From Ricordea florida (Eukaryota; Cnidaria; Anthozoa; Corallimorpharia; Ricordeidae): a stretch of DNA of 64,000 nucleotides. A model generated the notes under the pieces. That model did not search any database. It had not been told where the DNA came from and saw nothing but the letters and a program-made list of their open reading frames with translations. The DNA is taken from NCBI GenBank assembly GCA_949710005.1, contig OX453275.1, positions 30,101,218 to 30,165,217 of the forward strand, in the 5' to 3' direction. Positions 11,968-24,800 of this stretch are shown piece by piece. Made by a program: the position numbers and the translations under genes. Positions within the stretch are counted from its first letter, which is position 1. Every line of letters begins with the position of its first letter.

Positions 11968-14566
11968 TGTAACGATATTATGTAATACGGCCTGGTCGCC
12001 CAGCGCTTTTAGTCAGAATCGACCGGAAGTCCTTAGATAACAACGACCGAAACCAGGTTGAGCCTGCGATACCAAAAACGTCATGCGGTCTTGCCCATAG
12101 TTTTGTACCAAAATGGCACTCAGAGGAACCGTTCTGCCACGCTAGTGTTGCAGAGCTGTGAAGTTGCACATGCATGTACAAGATTAAAAAGGTGAGTCTA
12201 TTCAACGAATAAAAGGAGATTTTTTCCTGATTCATCCATGTCTTTGCCGTAGTAATAATATTTGCTTCAAAGTCGAAATATTTGACAGAATGAGTGAACC
12301 TGGTTCAGGTCGTTGTTATACGATTAACAACGACCTGAACCAGGTTTGAAAAACAAAGGGGTATCACATCAAAATAGTTGAGAAAAAGTCACAATACGTT
12401 TTTATGAACTTGAAACCTCTTAGTCAAGATATAGACATACAAATAAATGCATAAAGCATGAAATTCTTCGTTTGGTACATTGTATTTAATACTCTGTCTT
12501 GTCACTGGCTGAACCCACACTTAATAAACAATATCATTGCATGAGGTTTTTGAGATATCCGGAATAATAATATTATAATAATATTGTTTTATTAAACATT
12601 GTTTTGAAGTGTGAATAACGACAAACATATCGTTGCAAGGAACCTAAATTGATTAATATTATTGTTATTGGAAATCATGCATTGCACGCACAGCCTACAG
12701 ATTAGTCAGTTATCTGCAGCAGATATAACTGACTAATCTGTATGTAGCAACATTGACCTTGATTATACCTAACCTTGCAACAACCACTACTTAAGAATAA
12801 TTAAGCTTAATTAATATAAATAGAAACAATTTTCTGTTAATAATTATTTACTTTCCTTTTTAATGACTTCTGAACATGGAAACTCAACTAAACTAACAAG
12901 TAGGTAGCACTTGTGCTTTGTAAGTTTCTTTTCGTTTGTGTTTAATAATTCCTCAAACTAATTACTAAACCATAACAAAAATACAAACACAATCAATGAT
13001 TCATGCATGTTTGGAGATTGGGTTAAAATTTTATCATTAATGCATCCTTAATTATTTCATTAGTATTACAGTATGCAAGGAAAAGTTCACGACCAAATAT
13101 TGCAAGATTTCATCTAAGAGTACTAAAACTGGTCAAAACATATCACATAATTGGCATGCAAAAAAGTGGAAAAAACAATATGGTTATCAGTACTATGGAA
13201 ACAGGCCCTGTATTAAAGGAGCAATATTGACTACTCATTGTATCAAAGAATTGAAGTGGTTGCCAGGTTACTCTTAAGTCTATGTTATCTGTAAAATATG
13301 AGACACAGTGTTTCGACACAAGATAGAACACTAGAAAGAGCCTTGACACACAGCAACATATTCCTGGTCAACTTCAAATTGTTTCAGATACTTCCATAAA
13401 ATATTTCCTCATGTGTAATATTAATGAAATAATCCTCCACAAATTATTAAGGATGCATTAAGGATAAAATTTTAACCCAATCTCCAAACATGCATGAATC
13501 ATTGATTGTGTTTGTATTTTTGTTATGGTCTAGTAATTAGTTTGAGGAATTATTAAACACAAACGAAAAGAAACTTACAAAGCACAAGTGCTACCTACTT
13601 GTCAGTTTAGTTGAGTTTCCTTGTTCAGAAGTCATTAAAAAGGAAAGTAAATAATTATTAACAGAAAATTGTTTCTATTTATATTAATTAAGCTTAATTA
13701 TTCTTAAGTAGTGGTTGTTGCAAGGTTAGGTATAATCAAGGTCAATGTTGCTACATACAGATTAGTCAGTTATATCTGCTGCAGATAACTGACTAATCTG
13801 TAGGCTGTGCGTGCAATGCATGATTTCCAATAACAATAATATTAATCAATTTAGGTTCCTTGCAACGATATGTTTGTCGTTATTCACGCTTCAAAACAAT
13901 GTTTAATAAAACAATATTATTATTATTCCGGATATCTCAAAAACCTCATGCAATGATATTGTTTATTAAGTGTGGGTTCAGCCAGTGACAAGACAGAGTA
14001 TTAAATACAATGTACCAAACGAAGAATTTCATGCTTTATGCATTTATTTGTATGTCTATATCTTGACTAAGAGGTTTCAAGTTCATAAAAACGTATTGTG
14101 ACTTTTTCTCAACTATTTTGATGTGATACCCCTTTGTTTTTCAAACCTGGTTCAGGTCGTTGTTAATCGTATAACAACGACCTGAACCAGGTTCACTCAT
14201 TCTGTCAAATATTTCGACTTTGAAGCAAATATTATTACTACGGCAAAGTCATGAATGGATCAGGAAAAAACCCCCTTTTATTCGTTGAATAGACTCACCT
14301 TTTTAATCTTGTACATGCATGTGCAACTTCACAGCTCTGCAACACTAGCGTGGCAGAACGGTTCCTCTGAGTGCCATTTTGGTACAAAACTATGGACAAG
14401 ACCGCATGACGTTTTTGGTATCGCAGGCTCAACCTGGTTTCGGTCGTTGTTATCTAAGGACTTCCGAATCGACCACGAGTTAAATTGTGTTGACCTGTTG
14501 AGCCAGGAATAACAGAACCTTTACAAAGCTGTCGTCCTTGTTATTTAAACCTTAAAGTTCATTACA
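11968..14566 (+). repeat. 5' LTR, split by the second foldback element
   Basis: The left piece is 11968-12024 and the right piece 14466-14566; the intervening 2441 bp are the nested foldback element, and GAATCGACC is present on both sides. Joined, the pieces match the 3' LTR with one visible mismatch. An insertion here would separate the promoter end of the LTR from the body of the element. Confidence 0.92.
12025..14465. mobile_element. 2.44-kb foldback element with 9-bp target duplications
   Basis: The ends are GGAAGTCCTTAGATAACAAC and its reverse complement, flanked by identical 9-bp GAATCGACC (12016-12024 and 14466-14474). The arms are about 1.05 kb each (12025 to about 13070, about 13410 to 14465), around a 340-bp spacer with no transposase frame. 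Each arm holds two internal hairpins: 12297-12346 (22-bp arms, AACCTGGTTCAGGTCGTTGT...) and 12697-12741, mirrored at 14145-14194 and 13760-13805. The terminal motif AACAACGACCGAAACCAGG is a variant of the 12297 hairpin arm, so about three copies occur per arm. Long inverted repeats with 9-bp duplications fit a non-autonomous Mutator-like element; this class call is inference. Confidence 0.88.
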
Positions 14567-14584
14567 TGGTGTCAGGAGTGGGAT
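14567..14584 (+). promoter_or_regulatory. Primer-binding site, tRNA-Leu type
   Basis: TGGTGTCAGGAGTGGGAT starts directly after the 5' LTR. It is complementary to CCA plus the acceptor and T arm of a metazoan tRNA-Leu (3' end ATCCCACTCCTGACA-CCA). It overlaps the first ATG of the gag frame by two bases. Confidence 0.8.
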
Positions 14585-17500
14585 GAAGAAGGCGACGAGC
14601 TCAAAATTGAAAAAAGTCTTGGAGAAGTTCGAGCTGTTTTGCAACCCGAGGAAGAACACTATCTATGAACGCTATGTTTTTTTCTCGAGAAATCAAGACA
14701 ATGGTGAGTCCATCGACCACTACTTGACTGTATTGAAGAACTTAGCGGACACTTGTGAATTTGGAGCACTCAAAGAGTCGCTTATCCGCGATCGGATCGT
14801 TTTTGGAATACGAGACTCCTCAGTAAGAGAACGACTCCTGAGAGATGTAAAGCTAACCTTGGAAAGTGCAACCGAGAAAGTCAGGTCAGCCGAGCTCACT
14901 CAAATCCAACTGAAGCAAATGGCAGCAGACAAAACAACCGATGAATCAATTAGTGCCATTAACACTGAGAAACCGCCTGAAAAACAGCCTAGTAAATTAC
15001 CTGTGATTGATTGCAAATTTTGTGGCAGAAGACATCCAAGAAACAAGAATCTTTGCCCTGCATATGGTTCAAAGTGCCAGAAGTGTGGTCTAGCAAACCA
15101 TTTTGCAATAAAGTGCAAAACAAAGGAAACAAGACCACCGAAAACAGGCAAACGACTCCACCTGGTTGAAATAGAAGATGATACTGAAGACGAATTCGCT
15201 ATCGACATGGTCACTCACAAAATCGGAGCACTGCACACCGAGAGTAATGATAAAGTTGCAAGTCAGTTGTTTGTGACGATGATGGTAAACGACAATGCAT
15301 ATGTCAAATTCCAGCTTGACTGTGGAGCAACCTGTAACCTTCTACCACTGAAGGACTATGCAAAAGTTATGGGAGATCCTGATAACCTCTATATTGAGAA
15401 AAGCAAGGCCAAGTTAACCATGTACAACGGAGCCGTTATGTATCCAGTGGGGAAGTGCAAGCTCAAGTGCACGAGAGATGGCTCGTCCCATGTCCTTGAG
15501 TTCCAAGTTGTTGACGGAGATGTGAGACCACTTCTGAGTGCAGAAACATGCCAAAGGTTGAATTTCTTAAAAGTGCTGGTGAAAGACTCTTTCCATCATG
15601 TGGATACAGTGACTCAAGACAGCCAGTTTACACCATCAACGTTGAAGACAGTCATTGATGATGACCTCTTGACAGAGTATGCAGATGTTTTTGAAGGCCT
15701 TGGATGCCTCGCAGACCCTTACCACATAGAGATCGACCCAACAGCACAACCAGTGATACACCCACCCCGCAAGGTACCTGTTACCCTAAGAGAACCATTA
15801 AGACTGGAATTGGAAAGGATGGTAAATGAGAACATCCTGGCCCCAGTGAGCGAAGCAACAGATTGGGTATCAAGTATGGTTACAGTGGTCAAGCCCAACA
15901 AGCTCAGAATATGTATCGATCCTAAAGATCTAAACAGAGCCATCAAGCGGCCTCACTACCCTCTCCCTACTGTTGAAGAAGTTGCCACCAGTCTAAGCAA
16001 AGCAAAGGTGTTCTCTGTACTTGATGCCAAAAGTGGGTTCTGGCAGGTGCCGCTAGATGACGCTTCCAGCAGACTTACGACCTTTAATACCCCATTTGGT
16101 CGGTACCCGCTGGTTGCGCATGCCCTTTGGCATCTCCTCAGCACCCAAGGAATTCCAGAAAAGGATGAATGATACCTTTGGAGATATTAAAGGCACTGCA
16201 GTGATTGCTGATGACCTTTTGGTGTACGGAGAAGGTGACGACATGGAGACTGCCACCTCAGATCATGACAAGAACCTAAGGATCGTCCTTGAAAGAGCCA
16301 GAGAGAGAAATCTCACCCTCAACAAAGACAAAGTCCGCTTGAGACTTACTGAAGTACCTTACATCGGCCATTTGCTCACAGCCGATGGACTGAAACCAGA
16401 CCCAAAGAAAGTAGAGGCAATCCTGATGATGCCAAAGCCCACTGATGTAAAGTCAGTAAAGAGGTTCCTGGGAATGGCAAATTACCTCTCAAAGTTCTTG
16501 CCGCATTTGTCCACAGTCACGGAACCACTGAGGCGACTAGAAGACAAACATGTTGAATGGCACTGGAATGAAGTCCACGAAAGAGCCTTCACAGACGTAA
16601 AGCAACTCATCACTAATCATCCCGTGCTACGCTACTATGATGTGTCAAAAGAGGTCACCCTGCAGTGCGACGCATCTCAATCAGGTCTTGGGGCCGCTCT
16701 GTTGCAGGAGGGCCAGCCATTAGCTTTCACATCAAGGGCGCTAACAACCTCAGAGAGAAATTATGCTCAGATTGAGAAGGAACTTCTCGTGATTGTACAT
16801 GCGTGCGAGCGGTTTGATCAGTACCTGTTCGGCCGAGAGGTCACCGTCGAGACTGACCACAAGCCCCTGGAGGCTATACTAAAGAAACCACTACTCACAG
16901 CCCCAAAGAGACTCCAGCGAATGATGCTGCACTTGCAGAACTACCAGCTTAAAGTTGTCTACAAAAAAGGCCAAGAGATGTACATTGCAGACACCTTGAG
17001 CAGGGCATACCTACCCTTACCAAACCATATCTCACAAAATGAACTAGAATTCATTCGATCTGTAGAGGAAGTCGACATGACCAAACATCTTGCTGTGACC
17101 AGAGAGCGTCTCGCAGAATTTCAACAGAAAACAAAGGATGATGCAGTCCTGCAGCAGCTGAAGCAGACTATTGAGCTGGGGTGGCCAGAGAGAAGAGAAG
17201 CAGTCCCTTCAGAAATCCGTGCATATTACTCTTACCGAGATGAACTGACAGTACAAGATGAAATACTCTTCAGAGGGAACAGAGTCGTAGTGCCAGCAGC
17301 TATGAGATCTGAGATGCTAAAGAAAATCCACGCAAGCCACATTGGCATTGAGGGCTGCCTTCGGCGAGCAAGGGAAATCCTGTATTGGCCTGGAATGACT
17401 TCAGCCATCAAGGACTGTGTCTCTTCCTGCGGGACATGCAATTCACTTCGCATGGAACAACCCAAAGAGCCCCTCATGCCACAGAAAGTACCCGACAGGC

Positions 17501-18285
17501 CCTGGTCAAAGGTTGCGGTGGATCTGTTTACACTGGATAAGACAGAGTATGTCATTATAGTGGATGACTACTCCAACTTCTTTGAGTTATGAGCCCTGTC
17601 CGATACGAGAGCTTCGTCAGTAATTACAAGTCTGAAATCGCAGTTTGCCAGGCACGGCATCCCCAACACAGTCAGAAGTGATAATGGTTCTCAATTCTCC
17701 TCATCAGATTTCAAAACATTTTCTCGAGAATGGGACTTTGAGCATATCACTTCCTCTCCATACCATGCTCGATCAAACGGCAAAGTCGAGAATGCAGTTA
17801 ACACGGCCAAACGAATCCTCAAGAAAGCAAAGCTAGACCACAAAGATCCCTACCTGGCTCTTCTTGACTGGAGGAACACTCCAACCGAAGGGCTCGATTC
17901 CTCCCCAGTACAGAGGCTGATGGGAAGGAGAACCAGGACTCTCCTCCCAACTTCAGCAAGATTATTGAAACCCAAACTTCCAAAGCCTGTCAAGAAACTC
18001 ATAACAAAGAAAAGGCAGAAACAAGCACATTACTACAACAGAGGGGCCAAACTACTAAAAGAGCTCAAACCTGGAGATATAGTAAGAATGAAGCCAGATC
18101 CAAAAGATCGAACAAAGCTGTGGAAGAAAGCAACATGTCTCCAGGAAGTTGCGCCAAGATCCTATGAAGTAGTCATCGAAGGGAAGAGATACAGGAGAAA
18201 CAGAAAGGATTTGATAGCGACACAAGAGAGTCCTGCAATCGATAGCCACGTAGAGAAACCAGATGAGTTTAATGCGTTTAATTAG
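14583..18285 (+). pseudogene. Broken gag-pol of the gypsy element
   Basis: Frame 1 (14583-16172) has the C-terminal part of a retrotransposon gag, two zinc knuckles (CKFC...H...C and CQKCGLANHFAIKC, about 15012-15118), an aspartic protease site with DCGAT in place of the usual DSGAT (about 15320), and the start of reverse transcriptase. The frame is lost near 16100, inside the TPFGRY motif. Frame 2 (16057-17592) continues with the rest of RT (IADDLLVYG in place of the usual YVDD-type box), RNase H (LQCDASQSGLGAALL, ETDHKPLEAI) and the integrase HHCC zinc finger. A TGA at 17590-17592 interrupts the integrase core. The same frame then continues with SDNGSQF and the C-terminal domain to 18285. 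The gag frame starts inside the primer-binding site and seems to lack the N-terminal part of gag, which suggests a small 5' deletion. Either lesion could be an assembly error. Confidence 0.9.
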
Positions 18286-18501
18286 GACCCCAATCCGTTT
18301 CAAAGACTACTGCCCACCCTGAGGGGTGCAGTCAAGCAGAACTGTAACTTTGTTGTGTTTTCCATTTGAACTATGTTAGGATGGACTTTGTGCAGGGCAT
18401 TTAAATTTGCCTTTGTGGACATCTTTCATTCTTTATTTTACAGACTTAATCGTGATATTGTGTTATTTGTTGCCACTTGGAGTTTGTGTCATGTTGTATT
18501 T

Positions 18502-18515
18502 AAGAAAGAGGAGGA
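18502..18515 (+). promoter_or_regulatory. Polypurine tract
   Basis: AAGAAAGAGGAGGA lies immediately before the 3' LTR (TGTAACG at 18516), where plus-strand DNA synthesis is primed in LTR retroelements. Confidence 0.8.
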
Positions 18516-18664
18516 TGTAACGATATTATGTAATACGGCCTGGTCGCCCAGCGCTTTTAGTCAGAATCGACCACGAGTTAAATTGTGTTGACCTGTTGAG
18601 CCAGGAATTACAGAACCTTTACAAAGCTGTCGTCCTTGTTATTTAAACCTTAAAGTTCATTACA
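18516..18664 (+). repeat. 3' LTR, intact, 149 bp
   Basis: It begins TGTAACGATATTATGTAATA and ends TTCATTACA, followed by the GCACT duplication and then the resumed arm of the host foldback element. It is uninterrupted, so it gives the pre-insertion state of the 5' LTR. Confidence 0.92.
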
Positions 18665-20902
18665 GCACTCTACGCCCTGCGTTGTAGGAAATTGTGCTAA
18701 ATTACCAAATCTGCGCCATTGTGATGTACGCTTACATTTCGGCGGTACGACCGATAAACTAATTGTCCATCTAAAAACGCTTTGGAACTTAAGTTAACAT
18801 CAACAGTCCGCCTCATTAGTTGCAAATAAACATTTTCGGTTGTTTTTGCCGTTGTTTACAACAGATGCAAATGTCCATAACAATGCTATGAAACCAACGA
18901 CCGATATCCGATCCGCATCACAAATTATGCAAATTGATTAAAAACCCGTGGTCTGTTTGTTCCTCACGAAAAAACCTTTTTAGGGTTCATTTCCAGGAAA
19001 TTGGATTAATTTTTACCCGAAAAAATTGCTTTAAGACTCTACGTGAACGTTCTTTGAAAAATTTAACCTTTTCGCCCAATGCACTGCATTTTGTTTTTCT
19101 GCTCAATCCTGTCAATTTCATTTTGCATTCCAATTCAATTACAACATTGGCGCAACTCGGTCTACAAATAAATCATACTGCTTACTTTTAAATAAATAAT
19201 CGTCTTTTCTCATATTAAATTTTACATACTCCATGCGGGTCTAGTAGGGGCGAGGAGAGCCATGTTTTACTCTACGAGCGCAAATCAGATGTTTCTGCGT
19301 ATCTTGCTAGCTGCCACTCGTCAAAAAGTGAAATTACTGAAACCGAACTTATCATCGCAAGAGCTGGAATTCGAGGATTTTCCCCAACTCAGCTTGCTGA
19401 CATGACCATCTGCACAGACAACTATTGGGAGGCACAGACAACTATTGGGAAGATGTTGGCGAGCACAGAAGTCATGCCAAATACCCTGGCTATATTGGGA
19501 AAATTGTTTTTTAACAATAAATTCTAACAATAGCGATGATAAGTGCGGTTTCAGTAATATCACATTTTGACAAGTGGCAGCTAGCAAGATGCGCGGAAAC
19601 ATCTGATTTGCGCTCTCCTCGCCCCTACTAGACCCGCATGGAGTATGTAAAATTTCACGTAAAGAACAAGTGGAAGGAGAAATACTCATTTTTCGCATTT
19701 CTTCATTACCAACTGAGAGCCAGGTCTGCGCATCATGACAATTCTGAGAAAAATGAACTTTTCAAAGTCGTTTTCATGTAATTAAATTACGGCCAAAGAA
19801 GCAGTTTTGTACTCCCACTAAAAAGAGGTAGAAGAATTAATATCTCCGTTACTCCAAGAAAAGGTTCTTCATCGGGCACCAAATGGAGTTGTTTTAATAT
19901 GAGAAAAGACGATTATTTATTTAAAAGTAAGCAGTATGATTTATTTGTAGACCGAGTTGCGCCAATGTTGTAATTGAATTGGAATGCAAAATGAAATTGA
20001 CAGGATTGAGCAGAAAAACAAAATGCAGTGCATTGGGCGAAAAGGTTAAATTTTTCAAAGAACGTTCACGTAGAGTCTTAAAGCAATTTTTTCGGGTAAA
20101 AATTAATCCAATTTCCTGGAAATGAACCCTAAAAAAGGTTTTGTGATGCGGATCGGATATCGGTCGTTGGTTTCATAGCATTGTTATGGACATTTGCATC
20201 TGTTGTAAACAACGGCAAAAACAACCGAAAATGTTTATTTGCAACTAATGAGGCGGACTGTTGATGTTAACTTAAGTTCCAAAGCGTTTTTAGATGGACA
20301 ATTAGTTTATCGGTCGTACCGCTGAAATGTAAGCGTACATCACAATGGCGCAGATTTGGTAATTTAGCACAATTTCCTACAACGCAGGGCGTAGAGTGCC
20401 CACAGATTTTATTCTGTAAATCACTTGTCTGGCCTTAGTACTTTCATGTTATGATTCAGTTTACCCCAACTTAGGTGCCACATTGGAGAAAATACTACTC
20501 AACTGAAGGTATGTCACGTTTCGCTTATTTGTATTGTGAGAGAGGTTATCTTCAAAGCCTTTTTGTTCGATCAAACTTGTTCCAAGTTTTTCTGTACCAC
20601 ATGTCAAGTATTAAGGAGTGATTAAACTTGAATATGTGAAAAATTCAGCTTGTTTCGTGAAAAATTTCTTATTTGGCAGCTGCCTAAGTATAGGGCTAAA
20701 TCTGACAGTGTCGGAAGGCAAATCGGGCAACACTGAGGTTGTCTCAGAAACCGCCTCGCAAAAAATGAAATAAATCGAATTGATCCAAACAAATGTGATA
20801 TTTGTACATGGGACATAATGGCTGACTTTCACTGAGAAAATCAGCCAAATCGGAAAAGGTCCGAAAATTGCCTTCTCCGTTCTTACGCGGACAGCCTCTT
20901 AA

Positions 20903-21805
20903 AAGGTCACCTAGCAAGATATCATTCCCTAAAGTTTTCGAACACTTCAATTTTTAGCTCTGTAGATATCCGAACAGATCAGATTCTTCTAGGTGATAAC
21001 TGAAACATCTCTTTTGACAGTCTTTAAACATTTACAATAGCCGAACAGAGAATTGAAACTGCCAATATTTTGAAGGTTTCAATAAAATCCCCATGAGATA
21101 CATATAGTCATGGTGAGTCCTCAGTCATGGCAAAACACTGAGACTCCAGCTTAGCTTGAGAGATCTGATGGCCATCGTCCCCTTCACCAGAAAGAAACTG
21201 GCTGCAGCTGAGAAACGTGTATGACATGCGTCATTTGTCAGCCATTTCAAAGCCAGTATCGTATTTAATTAATGTTACTTTACTACCTTTCTGTTCTTAT
21301 TAGCTGCTTGTGTAATTTGCTAATCTAGTTAACAGTATATTTAGTTCAATTGTACTGTACATTGTAGTTGTCTAGCCAGTCATTGACCAACCATTGCCAT
21401 ATTAGTGTACTAATGGCAATTATGACAATTAAATATCAAGATGAAGGATTACTACATATATATGAAATTTTCATATATGAGATATATACATTGATTTCAT
21501 TACCCAATTCGTTTCTTTTTGTATATCTATTTTGAGTCCCCGAATTATTATTATGGGATTTTTCAAGGCTATAAGGTTTGACACATTAATAAAGTTTATC
21601 CATATAACTATCTGTCTATCTGAAAAAGAATCCAACAGGCAGGCTGGAACGGGGTCAATTTCATTGGGTTGTTCATTCCTCCACCCCTCCCCGCCGCTTC
21701 TGTTCCCTGCAGTAAGTACCAGCCCTGGAACCCAGACCTCTATAGGAATCTGCCATTATAAACTCTCAGCTGACCAACGAGCGAACTAATAACAACTCGT
21801 TCACC
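20903..21805. other. Upstream region of the kelch gene, no other gene seen
   Basis: This is AT-rich sequence with a small palindrome around 21455-21485 (ATATGAAATTTTCATAT). The last about 200 bp before 21806 should contain the 5' UTR and promoter of the kelch gene. No TATA box was called with confidence. Confidence 0.45.
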
Positions 21806-24800
21806 ATGGAAGTTTTCGGAAGTGTCGGAAGCGAGCCATTTCAGGCTCCGTATTCAGTTCTCTCACACAGTGTTCAGGTACTAAATATGATGAACAAGCA
21901 TCGCAGGGAATGTCTGAAGCTTTGTGATGTGGTTCTTCGTGTTGGAGATGAGCATATTCCAAGTCATAGAGCGGTGTTGGCTGCGTGTAGTCCGTACTTC
22001 TATGCCATGTTCACTGGCGACTTGGTAGAGAGTCGGCAGAAATTCATCACCATGAAAGATATCGACCCAGCAGTGGTTCATGTGCTTGTTGAATTTGCCT
22101 ACACAGGAAAGGTGGAAATAACAGTAGAGAACGTTCAATCCTTGCTAGCAACTGCCTGTTTGATTCAGTTCCACGAAGTGAAAGACTTGTGTTGTCAATT
22201 TTTGGAAACACAACTTGATCCTTCGAATTGCTTAGGCATCAGAAAATTTACTGAGGCGCATGGATGCTCGAACTTCTTAGAAGTAGTAGACAGTTTTGTT
22301 CTTGAGAACTTTAGGGAAGTTATGAAATCGGAAGAATATGCGTTACTTCCCTGCGAATTACTTGCAAAGGTGATAAGCAGCGATGACCTGAATGTCACTA
22401 AGGAAGAAGAGGTCTTCGAGGCCGTAATGTCTTGGGCTAAACACGACTTAAGCAACCGCATTAACAAACTCCCTGGCTTGATTCGATTCGTACGGATGCC
22501 TTTGATTCCAAAACATTACCTTCTGAATCGAATCGACTCGGAAAATTTGATACGATCGAATATGACGTGTAGAGATTTGCTCGATGAAGCTAAAAACTAC
22601 CATCTTTTACCAGACCAAAGAGCACAATTTCGCACGGACCGAATGAAGCCGCGGAAGGCGATGGTAGGAACTTTGTTTGCCGTCGGGGGAAAGGAAGCCG
22701 GAGAAACAATTTCCAATACTGTGGAGTGTTTCAGGTTTGTCTTTTACGTATGTAGACCTCAAGAGTTACCTTTTCTACAGTACTTTTTGTTTCAATTCTC
22801 TGTCATGTTCAATATAGGGAAAGGTATTTAATTCGACATTTCTCACAAACCGTGAAGTAGCCATAAAGAAGTACAATTGCAGGTTCGTTTCGGGCATTCT
22901 TAAAAGCTTAAGGCCATTTGCTGGTGTTTTCAAATTCCTCAGAAAAATAATTGAAAACAAATAGGACCACCATCGGGAGAAAACAATTTGAAGACAGTAT
23001 GTGACGTAATGTGTGGACGAGACGGTACTTGTTTACAATATGCTTATTTATGTTCTGTTTAGCGACAAAAATTATGGGTGAATTAGTTTGGATATTCAAA
23101 GGAGAATTGAACAAAGAGGTCTTTAATAAAGAAGTCTTTTTGAGCAGGAAATAGCTTAGTTTTACGCTTAGATGATTGTGGTTTGCTAAACGGAAAGGCG
23201 TCTGCTGGTTTTTTTCGTTATCTCGAATCTCATCTGTCAGCGACGAGTAACATGTCGATAAATGGTACAGCATCGTGTCAGATAAGTAAGAGAACTGTAA
23301 TTGAGCTTTTGGATGTTTGGTGGGATTAGCTCCCGGGAGTAGCTCCTAGAGGCTGGCTACGCGGCACGCCGTGTAAAATAAATTGAAGACTTTAATGGTG
23401 ATTTTCAATTTAGAACGAGGTATATATTCTCTATATTATACACTCTTTGTGTAGGATTTTTTGCAAATGTGTAACATTTCATTGAATAATGCATTCACTG
23501 AGTACGGCGTGGCCGTCTACGCAGAAGATAATCGATGTGGCAAGGTATTCTGCAGTTTGTTGAATTTTCCGTGCTGTATTCGAGTGTTTATTTATTTTAC
23601 CCGTGGCACCGGGCTAAGTTGAGTGTCGGATTTATGACGAGAAGACCAAACATACCGCAATGTAGAGTGAGGTATCCGGAGGACTGTGTGGTAAACGTGG
23701 GAAATTGTAACCTAGTCATTGTTCAAGCTTTCTTGGGCCTGAAATATTTCATTTTCAGATTGCACCACAAGAAATGTGCAGCTGTTGTAGGTTTAAGTTA
23801 ATTTTATTTTTAGTCAGGTAGTTTCTTTAATTGGGGAATTATAAACAAAACTACCCAGCTTTTGGGGTTTTTTTTGTTCAGCAAGATACTTTTCAAGTAA
23901 CTTACCTGGTTAAAAAGAAAATTACAGTCAATCTCTATCTCGAACTACCAAGGGAAACAAAAATAAAAATAGTTCGAGACAGCAGGGTTCCAGATAATGG
24001 ATGATAAGTGACTGAAAAAACAATCCAAGGGAAATGAGTTTGAATTCAAGATAGTGGGAAGTTCAAGATAAGGGGCAGCTTGAGATAAAGGAGGGACCAA
24101 TTTTATTTAGGGGGGGGGGGGTGGGCAATTTTGTCTTGTTAAGAATTTTTTTCCCCTCTGGGCTGTGCAAGAATATTTTTAGCACCCTAACATACAGTGT
24201 CAGTCTTTTTTCCTTGGCCCACTGTGCATGATTTTTTTTTAAATCCTTTTCTGTGCAGAAATTTTTTTATGGTAATTGCCCAAACCCCTTCTCCCCCCCC
24301 CCCTCAAAAATAGAATGGTCCATCCCTAATTGAGTTATGTTTTTCATTTTTGTACTATTTTGAGCAAAATAAAAGTTCCCTTGACTCTTAGATGGAAAGT
24401 GACCCCCTTCTGAAAACTCAGTGTCTGGAGCAAAACACTATAAGACCAAATTAACCAACAGTGTCCGAGTATGGTATCCATCCCAACCTAATTGAGCATG
24501 GGAAACAGACTTCTTGTGACTTATCTTAAAGCTGGATCAATTTTTACAGATTTTTCCAATTTGATTTTCTTTGATGCAAGTCTTAAGTACATGAGTGTAA
24601 AGTTCCCATCATGAAATATTATGTAGCCTTGCATTCTTCTGAGTTGAATGTTTTTTTCTTTTTCTTTTTTTAATAATTTTTTCTAATATTTAACCTTTTG
24701 GTTCTGTAGTTTACAGAGCAATACATGGCAGCAGTCTGCACCACTCAATGTACCAAGGCAACAGCTTGGAACAGGAAGTTTAGGACACAGACTCTATGCT

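Larger units (their letters stand above)
11968..18664 (+). mobile_element. Ty3/gypsy LTR retrotransposon inserted in the foldback arm
   Basis: The element starts with TGTAACGATATT and ends with AAAGTTCATTACA. It is flanked by a 5-bp target duplication GCACT (11963-11967 and 18665-18669). Short LTRs (149 bp without the nested insertion) bracket a primer-binding site, one gag-pol reading region and a polypurine tract. Across the 149 positions of the two LTRs I see one difference (GGAATAACAG against GGAATTACAG), which means a recent insertion. The coding region nevertheless has a frameshift and a stop, so this copy is probably not autonomous. Domain order (protease, RT, RNase H, integrase) places it in Ty3/gypsy. 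Confidence 0.93.
11464..20898. mobile_element. TTAA-flanked foldback DNA transposon, interrupted by a gypsy element
   Basis: The ends are exact inverted repeats beginning GAGGCTGTCCGCGTAAGAAC, each flanked by TTAA (11460-11463 and 20899-20902). The left arm runs 11464-11967 and resumes at 18670 (GCACTCTACGCCCTGC) to about 19320. The right arm is about 19560-20898 and carries an extra stretch of about 240 bp near 19657-19893. Without the retrotransposon and one copy of its target duplication, the element is about 2.73 kb. No transposase frame is visible; the 64-73-codon frames mirrored in both arms are only consequences of the inverted repeat. TTAA targets are used by piggyBac and Kolobok transposases. 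The GAGGC termini do not fit the usual piggyBac CCC...GGG ends, so Kolobok-like is the better guess. Because TTAA is itself palindromic, target site and terminus cannot be separated strictly. Confidence 0.85.

Noticed and set aside
11978..14512. Pair of 85-codon frames at 11978-12235 (minus) and 14255-14512 (plus)
   Set aside because: They lie in the arms of the second foldback element and run into LTR sequence, so they are not genes.
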